Under the pieces are notes generated by a model. The model did no database searches. It was given only the letters and a program-made list of their open reading frames with translations, and was not told the DNA's origin. A stretch of 64,000 bases of DNA from a virus, in IMG/VR virus record IMGVR_UViG_3300043811_000050, positions 1 through 64,000 of that record; one strand, 5' to 3'. Positions 38,805-46,255 of the stretch are shown in pieces; position 1 is the first letter of the stretch, and every line of letters starts with the position of its first letter. Made by a program: the position numbers and the translations under genes.

Positions 38805-39211
38805 GCCGCTCCGGTTACTCCGACGATGGTGATCACTGGGCAATGATCCGCTGGCGCGGTGCCGTCACGTCCGCATTCCGCGGCCGACGCGGTCAGGCCT
38901 TTCTACAGGAGATGCTAACGGCGCTGGATGCGATGCCGGAGAAGCGGCTGGTGGCGGAAGAGCTGGCCACCTATAGCGGCGAGGTCTGCGCTCTCGGCGC
39001 GGTGGGAGTGGCACGTGGCCTTGGGATGGGGGTGGTCGACCCTGAGGACTACGAGGGCGTCGCTGAGCTATTCCGGGTGCCTCGCGCGCTGGCCCAGGAG
39101 GTCATGTGGATGAATGATGAGGGCGCATACCGAATCGAGACGCCCGAGCAGCGGTGGGTCCGCATGCGGGCATGGGTGGCAAGCCAAATCAAGCACGCGG
39201 AGAAGGAGTGA
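38801..39211 (+). CDS. Conserved phage protein of unknown function
   Basis: 136 residues. WAMIRWRGAVTSAFRGRRGQ followed by FLQEMLTALDAMPEKRLVAE and EVCALGAVGVARGLGM is a pattern I recall from many rhizobial and burkholderial phages as a hypothetical protein. It is helical without catalytic motif. Stop overlaps the GcrA start. Confidence 0.65.
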   Translation: MSRSGYSDDGDHWAMIRWRGAVTSAFRGRRGQAFLQEMLTALDAMPEKRLVAEELATYSGEVCALGAVGVARGLGMGVVDPEDYEGVAELFRVPRALAQEVMWMNDEGAYRIETPEQRWVRMRAWVASQIKHAEKE

Positions 39212-39681
39212 TGAGCGGTCCATGGCCCGAACAGGATATCGCCCTACTGAAACGCCGATGGGAGGAAGGTGCCACTGATTCCCAAATCGCTCACGAGCTG
39301 AACGGGCGGTACACGCGAAATGCAGTCATTGGCCAGCGCCACCGGGCCGGATGGATCGGACGCCCAGCCGGTGCCAAGGTCAGGCATGCACTTAGCCAGT
39401 CCAAGCGGACCGACCACGCCAGGCCGGTGCCATACGCGCCGCCGGTCATTGCCGCTGCTCTAGGAGAGGAGTGCCCAATCGTCGAGATTACCGTGGCCGA
39501 ATCCGATCCCGGTAATATTGCCATTGTCGATCTCGAACCGCATCACTGCCGCTGGCCAACCTGGACCAGCGCGGAGAAAGGGGGTATGTATTGCGGCGCC
39601 AAGCGCCTGGAGGGCCACCCATACTGCGGGCCGCACTGCAGCGTTGCATATACCACCAAGACATGGCCGCAACGACTGTAG
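39211..39681 (+). CDS. GcrA-family cell cycle regulator homologue
   Basis: 156 residues from ATG 39211. The N-terminus WPEQDIALLKRRWEEGATDS, then IAHELNGRYTRNAVIGQRHR, is the GcrA DNA-binding domain; the C-terminus HHCRWPTW ... YCGAKRLEGHPYCGPHCSVAY is its cysteine-rich sigma70-contacting part. In Caulobacter GcrA activates sigma70 promoters carrying methylated GANTC sites. A phage copy could redirect host or phage promoters during infection and places the host among Alphaproteobacteria. Confidence 0.88.
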   Translation: MSGPWPEQDIALLKRRWEEGATDSQIAHELNGRYTRNAVIGQRHRAGWIGRPAGAKVRHALSQSKRTDHARPVPYAPPVIAAALGEECPIVEITVAESDPGNIAIVDLEPHHCRWPTWTSAEKGGMYCGAKRLEGHPYCGPHCSVAYTTKTWPQRL

Positions 39682-39693
39682 AAGGTGAGAACA

Positions 39694-39903
39694 ATGGACG
39701 AACTAATAGACTCGATCCTCGGCGAAAACAAGGGCCGGTTTGAGCGGCGCTCTTGTTTTCGGTGCGAGGGAACTGGCCGGCTGAAGGGTATCCGGGACAA
39801 GCGTATTAGGTCTCACGATAGACGTCGGCGAGCGTCGTGTCCGAACTGTGGCGGGTATGGGTTCATCGAAGTGTGCACACTTTTGCCGAGGAAAAGGAGC
39901 TAA
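39694..39903 (+). CDS. DnaJ-type zinc-finger-like small protein
   Basis: 69 residues. CFRCEGTGRL and CPNCGGYGFI form two CxxCxGxG-type motifs as in the DnaJ zinc domain. Basic residues between them (RDKRIRSHDRRRRAS) suggest nucleic-acid contact. Probably binds one zinc ion; the partner is unknown. Confidence 0.65.
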   Translation: MDELIDSILGENKGRFERRSCFRCEGTGRLKGIRDKRIRSHDRRRRASCPNCGGYGFIEVCTLLPRKRS

Positions 39904-39996
39904 CCCGAGATTGTCTGCACAATCCAATATTGGGCGAGTGGAGAGTGAATATGGTCTGCATTACAAGCAACGCATCCCACTAAGAAGGATACACCA

Positions 39997-40251
39997 ATGT
40001 CAAACGCACTGAAAGAGGCCCAGTTCAGGCTTTGTGAGCAGCTTAACTGGCGTGGCCCTAGCGGAAAATGTATGGGCATTGTGACTCTTACCCGCGACCA
40101 GGCCGTGGCCATCCTCGACGGCCCCACCGATCCGGTCGCAGTGCTGGACGAAATTGCCCGGCTGGCGATGTCCATTTCCAGGAAAGAAATTGAAAAATAT
40201 GCCGAAGCCGGAGGGATGTGGAGCGCGCTCGGCAAGTGCAAGGGAGAATGA
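39997..40251 (+). CDS. Small protein of unknown function
   Basis: 84 residues with GAAGGA upstream. LKEAQFRLCEQLNWRGPSGK, AVLDEIARLAMSISRKEIEK is helical. No known family. It overlaps no upstream gene; the 93-base gap before it shows no signal. Confidence 0.55.
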   Translation: MSNALKEAQFRLCEQLNWRGPSGKCMGIVTLTRDQAVAILDGPTDPVAVLDEIARLAMSISRKEIEKYAEAGGMWSALGKCKGE

Positions 40252-40253
40252 TT

Positions 40254-40490
40254 ATGAACGAGGAAACCTTGGGCCGGGCTCGCCAGTTGATTGATGCCGA
40301 ATTTGGCGACGGCTACGCAATGCGGCATCCTGAACTTGTTGGCGCTTGGTTACAGGCCGAAGCCTCACACCGTATCGCAGATCAATTGAAATGGCTTGGC
40401 GTCGGCGACGCGGCTACCACAATGGGCGCGTTGGAATTCGTTGGCGTGGCGCTCGAAAAGATTGCGGCGGCTATCCTTGAGAGTACATGA
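40254..40490 (+). CDS. Small protein of unknown function
   Basis: 78 residues from ATG 40254, chosen because AAGGGAG is well placed for it; ATG 40248 overlaps the upstream stop. Helical (LGRARQLIDAEFGDGYAMRH, EFVGVALEKIAAAILEST), no known family. Confidence 0.55.
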   Translation: MNEETLGRARQLIDAEFGDGYAMRHPELVGAWLQAEASHRIADQLKWLGVGDAATTMGALEFVGVALEKIAAAILEST

Positions 40491-40518
40491 TGCGTACCGA
40501 CAACTAAGGATAAAGCAG

Positions 40519-40716
40519 ATGTGCAACTGCATAGACAAAGTTAATGCTGACCTTTATCGCTCGTGGCAGACTGCCCCGTTACCATCCTGGGCGAAAGAAG
40601 GAAGTGGGCCACGAAGTATCCAGGCTCCGCCAGTGCGCTATGAAGACCTCATTCGTACTTTTGACGTCTGCCCTTTCTGCGGCACGAAGTATCCGTTAAG
40701 TCCTGAAAGTACGTGA
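40519..40716 (+). CDS. Small zinc-ribbon-like protein
   Basis: 65 residues. MCNCIDKVNADLYRSWQTAP at the N-terminus and VCPFCGTKYPL at the C-terminus provide two CxC/CxxC pairs that could bind zinc. The stop overlaps the polymerase start. No function is recognised. Confidence 0.55.
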   Translation: MCNCIDKVNADLYRSWQTAPLPSWAKEGSGPRSIQAPPVRYEDLIRTFDVCPFCGTKYPLSPEST

Positions 40717-42677
40717 TGCGCACCGACAGCTACGGCCTGTTCTGGGAAGACGCGCCCCCCGAGCGCCGTAGCGCCGTCACCGGCCCGCGGCCGCTGCCAC
40801 CTATCCCTGCGACTTCGTGGCAGTTGCCAGACGGCCCCGACGCCTACCCACGACTCAGCGGCCAGGGCTTCATTGCCATCGACGTGGAAACCTACGATCC
40901 CCAGCTGGCAACCCGCGGCATGGGTGCTTGGCGCGATGGGCGCTTGGTCGGGGTGGCAGTGGGAACCCAGGCTGGGTTTCGCGGCTATTACCCGATCGCC
41001 CACGAGATCGGTCCAAACCTGCCACGGGAATACGTGCTGGAGTGGCTGGACCGAGAGCTGCGGACACCAGTTCCGAAGGTCGGGGCGAATCTGCTGTATG
41101 ACTTAAGCTATTTGCAGGCCAATGGGGTCATGGTCGAAGGGCCATTTTATGATATCCAGATCGCGGAGCCGTTGTTGGATGAGACGCAGTTGTCTTATTC
41201 GCTGGAGAGCATTGCTCGCCGGAGACTGAATGAAGGCAAGGTCGAGGACGAAATGTCCAAGTGGCTTACCAAGGCATTTGGAGACGAGCATGGGATTAAG
41301 AATAACATCTGGCGCGCTCCGCCAGCGATAGTCGGACCCTATGCCGAAGGCGACGTCGATCTGCCTCTGCGGATATTCGAAAAGCAGAAGCTCGAGCTGG
41401 AATCTCAGGGCCTGTGGGGCTTGTTCATTATGGAATCCAAATTGATTCCGATGCTGGTTGCCATGCACCGCCGCGGAGTGCGCGTGGATATCCCACGTGC
41501 CGAGGAACTCTATGAGTATATGTCACGCAAGCAGGCCGCGGCACTTGATAAAATCAAGCTAGTCTCCGGGTTGGTTCCCGACCTGTGGGCCGCGGCCAGC
41601 CTTGCCAAAGTCTTCGACAAGGCCGGCGTCTCCTACCCGCGCACCGCCAAGACCAATGCGCCATCCTTCACCAAGGAGTGGCTGGCCCACTGCGAGCACC
41701 CGGTTGCTGGCCTCATACGTGAAGCCAGGGAGCTGGATAAGCTTAAGGAAACATTCGTCAAGGGTTTTATCCTGGAGGGGCACACCAATGAGCGCATACA
41801 CTGCCAATTCAACCAGCTGCGGTCGGATGAGGGGGGGACTGTCAGCGGCCGGCTCAGCTCATCAAAACCGAATTTGCAGCAGGTCCCGATCAGAGGAGCA
41901 GAAGCCAAAATAATCCGGCAAGCTTTCATAGCGGAAATGGATCAGGACTGGTGGAAACTCGATTGGAGTCAGATTGAGTACAGGCTCATTGTCCACTACG
42001 CCGCCATGCTTCGCCTTCGTGGCGCAGAAGAAGTGGTTAATAAATATAACAACGACCCCAGCACCGATTATCACCAAGCTGTCGCCGATATGACCGGACT
42101 GTCCAGGAACCATGCAAAAGGCTTGAACTTCGGTCTCGCCTACGGGCAAGGCCTATGGCTGCTATGCCATAACCTTGGTGTCGACCAGCAAGAGGGCGAG
42201 CGCATCATTGAGGAGTATCACAGCAAAGCGCCTTACATACGCTTGCTTTCTCAACAGGTCATGGCCAAAGCGGCCAGGATCGGCGAAATACGGACCATGA
42301 TGGGCCGAAAGCGCCGGTTCAACATGTGGGAGCGTACCGAGTGGAAGGATGGGCAGAAAAAGGCCATCTATTACAAGCAGCGTGAACCCGGAACTAAACG
42401 GGCCTTTATCCATGCGTCCCTCAACGCCCTGATCCAGGGTTCCGCTGCCGACATCATGAAACTAGCCATGGTGCGGATATGGGAATCCGGAGTCTGTGGT
42501 GTCCTGGGGGCGCCGCACCTAACCGTACACGACGAGCTGGATGGCAGCGCGCCCAAAACGGCCCAGGGACAGGACGCGCTGGCCGAAGTGCGGCGTATCA
42601 TGGAAAACGTCGTCACGCTGCAAGTGCCGTTGCGGGCTGATGGCGGAGTGGGGGCGAATTGGGGGTCGGTTGTTTAA
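40716..42677 (+). CDS. DNA polymerase I-like (family A) with 3'-5' exonuclease domain
   Basis: 653 residues from ATG 40716 (GTG 40713 also in frame). The exonuclease motif FIAIDVETYD is near residue 50; the polymerase motifs are A (WWKLDWSQIEYRLIVHY near 410), B (RNHAKGLNFGLAYGQG near 465) and C (LTVHDELDG near 605). There is no 5'-3' exonuclease domain, as in T7-type replicases. This is the phage replicative polymerase. It acts with the primase, SSB-like protein and clamp-like protein encoded nearby. Confidence 0.95.
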   Translation: MRTDSYGLFWEDAPPERRSAVTGPRPLPPIPATSWQLPDGPDAYPRLSGQGFIAIDVETYDPQLATRGMGAWRDGRLVGVAVGTQAGFRGYYPIAHEIGPNLPREYVLEWLDRELRTPVPKVGANLLYDLSYLQANGVMVEGPFYDIQIAEPLLDETQLSYSLESIARRRLNEGKVEDEMSKWLTKAFGDEHGIKNNIWRAPPAIVGPYAEGDVDLPLRIFEKQKLELESQGLWGLFIMESKLIPMLVAMHRRGVRVDIPRAEELYEYMSRKQAAALDKIKLVSGLVPDLWAAASLAKVFDKAGVSYPRTAKTNAPSFTKEWLAHCEHPVAGLIREARELDKLKETFVKGFILEGHTNERIHCQFNQLRSDEGGTVSGRLSSSKPNLQQVPIRGAEAKIIRQAFIAEMDQDWWKLDWSQIEYRLIVHYAAMLRLRGAEEVVNKYNNDPSTDYHQAVADMTGLSRNHAKGLNFGLAYGQGLWLLCHNLGVDQQEGERIIEEYHSKAPYIRLLSQQVMAKAARIGEIRTMMGRKRRFNMWERTEWKDGQKKAIYYKQREPGTKRAFIHASLNALIQGSAADIMKLAMVRIWESGVCGVLGAPHLTVHDELDGSAPKTAQGQDALAEVRRIMENVVTLQVPLRADGGVGANWGSVV

Positions 42678-42691
42678 TGGAGGGATCGGAA

Positions 42692-42916
42692 ATGACTGTG
42701 GTAAAGCTGGAACACAAAGATTCAAACGGTATCGTTAAAATGTTTGAGGAGCTTACGGAAAAAGCCCGCGCCGGTGAATTTTTGACGGCCGTTTCCGTTT
42801 GTCTCATGCCTGGAAACAAATACGTTGTCCGTTTCAGCAGCTACAAGAACGGGATGGAACTCGTTGGTGCCTGCGAGTGCGCGAAGGCGGCGCTTCTAGA
42901 AGACATGAATCAATAG
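42692..42916 (+). CDS. Small protein of unknown function
   Basis: 74 residues from ATG 42692, preceded by GGAGGG at 7 bases; ATG 42677 overlapping the polymerase stop is an alternative. The pattern GIVKMFEELTEKARAGEFLT, YVVRFSSYKNGMELVGACEC is a small alpha/beta protein. Confidence 0.6.
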   Translation: MTVVKLEHKDSNGIVKMFEELTEKARAGEFLTAVSVCLMPGNKYVVRFSSYKNGMELVGACECAKAALLEDMNQ

Positions 42917-42933
42917 CGATGAAGGAGGCGACG

Positions 42934-43593
42934 ATGAATAGGGCAAGCATAGCGTTTCTGTTGATGACAACCGCAGCGTGGGCGGATGTGATCCGCCCAC
43001 AATGTCAGACTGAAGAATCACGTGGTCTGCGGTTCACTTCGATTGCCATGTACAAGGCGGCAGATGACTCCGACCCATGGCGTAGCTGTTCCAACTGCTC
43101 GCTGCCATCTTCAGTCGTTGATACTGGTCGAGCTACGCAGGAACGCTTTCGAGCGGAAGGACACGCCGCACTATTGAAAGCACGGGCACTGGAGGCCGCG
43201 CATTGCCCTGAGATCGCCGACGCGATCATGAACAACATTCCAGCGACGGATGAAGAGAAAGCATCCATCACCACTGAATTCTCTGCATTGATGCAGAAGG
43301 AATATGAGCACACTCATAAGCTTCGAGTCTGGCAGAGAGAGCATCCGCAATGCGAACATGTCACTTGGTGGTGGGGCAGCAGAGGTGGATCGAAGGAAGA
43401 TTTTGAGGGGAAAAACGGGCAATGTTCGGCCGATGGAGCAGGCGAACAATGGCGTGGTACCAAAGACGACATGAAGATGTTCGACCCGGTGACCAATGAA
43501 CTGATAGCGAAAGTATCGTGTGCCAACGCATTACGGAAACACGGTTTTGGCGATGGCTCCTACGCCGATCCCAAGCTGTGCAGTGAAAAATGA
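42934..43593 (+). CDS. Secreted cysteine-rich protein
   Basis: 219 residues from ATG 42934 with AAGGAGG. A signal peptide (NRASIAFLLMTTAAWA, cut after AWA) is followed by a periplasmic-type domain with about ten cysteines (SCSNCSLP, PQCEHVTWWWGS, SCANALRKHGFGDGSYADPK). It would be oxidised in the periplasm. Function unknown; a secreted protein in the early region could affect envelope or superinfection. Confidence 0.65.
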   Translation: MNRASIAFLLMTTAAWADVIRPQCQTEESRGLRFTSIAMYKAADDSDPWRSCSNCSLPSSVVDTGRATQERFRAEGHAALLKARALEAAHCPEIADAIMNNIPATDEEKASITTEFSALMQKEYEHTHKLRVWQREHPQCEHVTWWWGSRGGSKEDFEGKNGQCSADGAGEQWRGTKDDMKMFDPVTNELIAKVSCANALRKHGFGDGSYADPKLCSEK

Positions 43594-43895
43594 CTAGTCA
43601 CCGCGTCACCCGTTGCCCCCACGGCCATCCCTACACCCCGGAAAACACGATCTGGGTCACCAAGACCATTCGCCGCGGTGCCAAGGTCTTTGGTCCTTAC
43701 CGACTGCGCGAATGTCGGACCTGCCGAAGCTTAGCCACCCTGATTGGGTATTATTACAAGGGGAGATCCAGGCACCGGCGCGCGGCGTTGGCCAGGAATC
43801 CGGACCTGTGGGTGCCGCCGCATGAAGTGCTGGTGCGGGCGGCGGCTTCCGTACAGCGAAGAAAGCTTCTCCGAGGCGCATGCCATGGACAGTAA
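43590..43895 (+). CDS. Zinc-binding HNH-like small protein
   Basis: 101 residues. TRCPHGHPYTPENTIWVTKT, then LRECRTCRSLATLIGYYYKG provide C-x2-H ... C-x2-C zinc ligands in the layout of short HNH or zinc-finger phage proteins, with a basic tail. No complete HNH active site is visible, so nuclease activity is doubtful. Overlaps both neighbours. Confidence 0.6.
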   Translation: MTSHRVTRCPHGHPYTPENTIWVTKTIRRGAKVFGPYRLRECRTCRSLATLIGYYYKGRSRHRRAALARNPDLWVPPHEVLVRAAASVQRRKLLRGACHGQ

Positions 43896-44244
43896 AACCA
43901 GGTTCCTGCTCGGAAAGATGGTAGGTTTGCTCGGGAGCGACCATGACGGCGAAGTTGTTGCTGCGGCTAGGCAAATCCGGCGCTTGTTGGAATCCAAAAG
44001 GCTCACGTTTGGCGATTTGGTGGCGTTGGTTGGCGGGCCGGAGAGCGTGAAGGGTCGAGCCGCCACTGTGAAGAACGGCACATGGGAGATGGCCGAAAGG
44101 ATCCTCGAAAATGAATTGATGATGCGCCCGCACGAAATACGTTTCGTAAAAGATGTTGCGGCGCGGTCGCAGGCTTGGGCGCATTTTAGGATGACGCCCA
44201 AGCAGTCCGGCTGGTTTTCGTACCTTTATGCGCGGTACGGCTAA
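43885..44244 (+). CDS. Conserved phage/prophage protein of unknown function
   Basis: 119 residues from ATG 43885. SKTRFLLGKMVGLLGSDHDG, EVVAAARQIRRLLESKRLTF and GWFSYLYARYG make up a protein type that I recall as widespread in rhizobial genomes and phages. It is the last gene of the rightward early module. No function is known. Confidence 0.65.
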   Translation: MDSKTRFLLGKMVGLLGSDHDGEVVAAARQIRRLLESKRLTFGDLVALVGGPESVKGRAATVKNGTWEMAERILENELMMRPHEIRFVKDVAARSQAWAHFRMTPKQSGWFSYLYARYG

Positions 44245-44286
44245 AAAGCGCTTGCGCGCCGACCCGGTCCCATGTATAAGGGCATT

Positions 44287-44381
44287 CGACACACATCCTT
44301 AATTGGATGAGTCGACGCCTGCCGGGGTTACACCCCACGGCTGACATAGGTGGCGCGACCTGGACCCCCAGGCGCGCCACC
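44287..44381 (+). promoter_or_regulatory. Three consecutive hairpins after the early module
   Basis: CGAC-CATCC pairs with GGATG-GTCG (44287-44314); GCCGGGG with CCCCACGGC (44321-44341); and GGTGGCGCG with CGCGCCACC plus inner CCTGG/CCAGG (44349-44381), the last very stable. No T-run follows. They may end early transcription, stabilise mRNA or form part of an origin. Confidence 0.5.
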
Positions 44382-45069
44382 TGCCGTTAGAGGGAAAAGA
44401 GGCACATAGCTACCATACCCCGGCCATAGGTTACCCAATTCCCACACGGTAAAAAATATCTAGGTTTGTCAATGGGTTACCAAGGGGGTACCATGTCTCT
44501 TTTATGCCACATAGATTTTGTAATTTTCTTACAATTTATTGAAATTGTTAGGTTTTTTGGCACAATTCCCCTATACTACTAGCACATAGCACCAGCGTGA
44601 TGTAAGAATAAAAAAAACAAAAATCGTAAAAAAGCTATGGTAGGTATGGTGTGTCCGAATAGCACCTTAGTAAGTATTGAAGAAAAAAAGGGCATGTGGT
44701 AAAAATGTGACATATGGTAGTAGTATAGCCGGTATGGTAGGGTACCGTAGGTTGTAGTGTTTTTAGCGATTATGCTTAATTGCCCGCGCGCAAAGGTCGG
44801 AAAATATAATGATCTCAATTACCTGGGTGCTATGGTAAATAGTAGTAGTATATGGGAATTTGGCGTTTTTCTGTAATGATTTCAATGGGTGTGGTATTTA
44901 GGTGCGCTGGGGTCGAGGTAATGGCGGTGTTTAGGTGTGGGATGGTGCTAATCCGCCGCTGGAGCGGTCAGGGTGCGATTTAAGATGGGGTAGGGTGGTG
45001 GGAGGCGCCTGGCTGGTTGAGCGCACCACGGGCCACGGCTCGCAGGCCACGGGGCTGTTAAAACAAAAC
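44382..45069 (+). other. Gene-free AT-rich region with repeated motifs
   Basis: No credible gene in about 690 bases. ATGGTA occurs at 44637, 44714, 44734 and 44832 and inverted at 44411 and 44489. AGTAGTATA occurs near 44718 and 44841 and inverted near 44571. A 16-base repeat (GTGGTATTTAGGTGCG / GCGGTGTTTAGGTGTG) lies at 44891 and 44924. The composition and repeats suggest a replication origin or late-promoter control region. Confidence 0.5.
44780..44810 (+). promoter_or_regulatory. Candidate promoter in the gene-free region
   Basis: A perfect TATAAT (44805-44810) follows TTGCCC (44780-44785) after 19 bases, longer than ideal. It points toward the NusG-like and terminase genes. Confidence 0.4.
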
Positions 45070-45098
45070 TTGTAGACGCTGTGGTTTTGCCATATATG
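45070..45098 (+). promoter_or_regulatory. Candidate promoter of the NusG-like gene
   Basis: TTGTAG (45070-45075) and TATATG (45093-45098) are 17 bases apart, 24 bases before ATG 45122. It would start the late unit. Confidence 0.5.
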
Positions 45099-45121
45099 GG
45101 TTTGACCCCTTGGGAGCGCTC

Positions 45122-45625
45122 ATGCCCTGGATTGTCGCCCGCACTGTACCCGGAGCCGAGAGCAAGGCCCTGCTGCATGTCGAGCGCGGGACGGGCGGCG
45201 AATGCTATCTCCCAAGGTTCAGGCAGGCTCGAGTGGTCTGTCACCGGCGCGTGCTGCGAATGCAGGTCTTGTTCCCCGGCTACTTGTTCGTGGCTGCCAT
45301 GAAGCGTTGGCACTGGCTGCTTGGGACTATTGGTGTTCGGGGGGTGCTGATGAACGGCGATCGCCCAGGCACCATTACCGACGAAGAGGTAGACCGGTTG
45401 AAGTCAGCCCACGATGAGGATGGCTTTGTGGTGCTACCTGGCCGCCCGGATATCTCCCGCTTTGCATCCAATGAGCCGGTGCGTGCCATCAATGGACCGT
45501 TTCGTGATCTGATAGGGTTGCATGAAGGCCTCGGGCCGCATGGGCGCTGCCAGATTCTGTTCGACCTGCTGGGTAGAAAAGTGCGTGTGGCGATTCCTGA
45601 GGAAGACTTGGTTTCGGCTGCTTGA
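45122..45625 (+). CDS. NusG/RfaH-like transcription elongation factor
   Basis: 167 residues from ATG 45122 (GGGAG upstream; TTG 45110 also in frame). The N-terminal NGN domain reads WIVARTVPGAESKALLHVER, VLFPGYLFV, WLLGTIGVRGVLMNGDRPGT; the C-terminal KOW region reads NEPVRAINGPFRDLIGLHEG, CQILFDLLGRKVRVAIPEED. NusG paralogues bind RNA polymerase and suppress termination or pausing. It is the first gene before the terminase, with a hairpin and T-run right after it, which fits control of the late operon by antitermination. Confidence 0.85.
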   Translation: MPWIVARTVPGAESKALLHVERGTGGECYLPRFRQARVVCHRRVLRMQVLFPGYLFVAAMKRWHWLLGTIGVRGVLMNGDRPGTITDEEVDRLKSAHDEDGFVVLPGRPDISRFASNEPVRAINGPFRDLIGLHEGLGPHGRCQILFDLLGRKVRVAIPEEDLVSAA

Positions 45626-45630
45626 CGCAG

Positions 45631-45646
45631 CGCCTCGGGCGTTTTT
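45631..45646 (+). terminator. Weak intrinsic terminator after the NusG-like gene
   Basis: CGCC-TCG-GGCG followed by TTTTT starts six bases after the NusG-like stop. The stem is short, so termination would be partial. It may set the ratio of NusG-like product to late genes or be overcome by that product. Confidence 0.5.
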
Positions 45647-45703
45647 CTTGTGCAGCTCCTTGGCCCGATGCTGGCGAGGGAGAGATGCGGAGCGTTTGAC
45701 AAC

Positions 45704-46255
45704 ATGGAAAGGGGTCGACCATCAGCGTACAAGGCGGAATATGCTCAGGTTGCAAAAGAGATGTGCAAGCTGGGGGCAACTGATGCTGACTTGGCAGATG
45801 CATTTGATGTTGCCATTGCTACCATTACAAATTGGAAAAACACCCGCCCGAATTTTTTGGCAGCCTTAAAGGGCGGAAAGCATGAGGTTGATAATCTCGT
45901 CGAGCGGTCGCTGCTCAATCGAGCATTGGGTTATTCCTTTGATGCTGTTAAGATTTTTTGCCATGATGGTGAGATAATCAAGGTCCCATATCGCGAGCAC
46001 ATTCCACCGGACACCACGGCTTGTATCTTCTGGCTCAAGAACCGGCGCCCGCAGGAATGGCGCGACAAGCACGATCTGAACGTCAATGGAAGAGTCAACG
46101 TTAACCACAGCCTCGTCCCCTCTGATATCGCAGCCCTCGCCGCCGGCGACCTCGATGAACTTCAGAGAAAGTATTCTGAGACGCTTGATCTGGTCGCTGA
46201 AGTGCAGCAAATCCCAGCCGCTTCGGATGATCGAACGCGAGAAGAGCCGGCGTGA
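45704..46255 (+). CDS. terS: Terminase small subunit
   Basis: 183 residues from ATG 45704. ERGRPSAYKAEYAQVAKEMC, KLGATDADLADAFDVAIATI and NWKNTRPNFLAALKGG form the DNA-binding helix-turn-helix of small terminase proteins; YREHIPPDTTACIFWLKNRR and QEWRDKHDL follow as in that family. It recognises the packaging site, which may lie in the gene-free region upstream. Overlaps the large subunit by 29 bases. Confidence 0.85.
   Translation: MERGRPSAYKAEYAQVAKEMCKLGATDADLADAFDVAIATITNWKNTRPNFLAALKGGKHEVDNLVERSLLNRALGYSFDAVKIFCHDGEIIKVPYREHIPPDTTACIFWLKNRRPQEWRDKHDLNVNGRVNVNHSLVPSDIAALAAGDLDELQRKYSETLDLVAEVQQIPAASDDRTREEPA

Noticed and set aside
39950-39982. Ten-codon ORF between 39903 and 39997
   Set aside because: Too short, no overlap and no clear ribosome site.
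43657-44292. 211-codon - strand ORF
   Set aside because: Opposite two small + strand genes with recognisable patterns; no family resemblance of its own.
44245-44400. tRNA gene among the hairpins
   Set aside because: No T-arm consensus or anticodon arm of proper size; stems do not form a cloverleaf.
44579-44818. 79-codon - strand ORF in the gene-free region
   Set aside because: Phe/Tyr/His-rich low-complexity product of an AT-rich region, without ribosome site.
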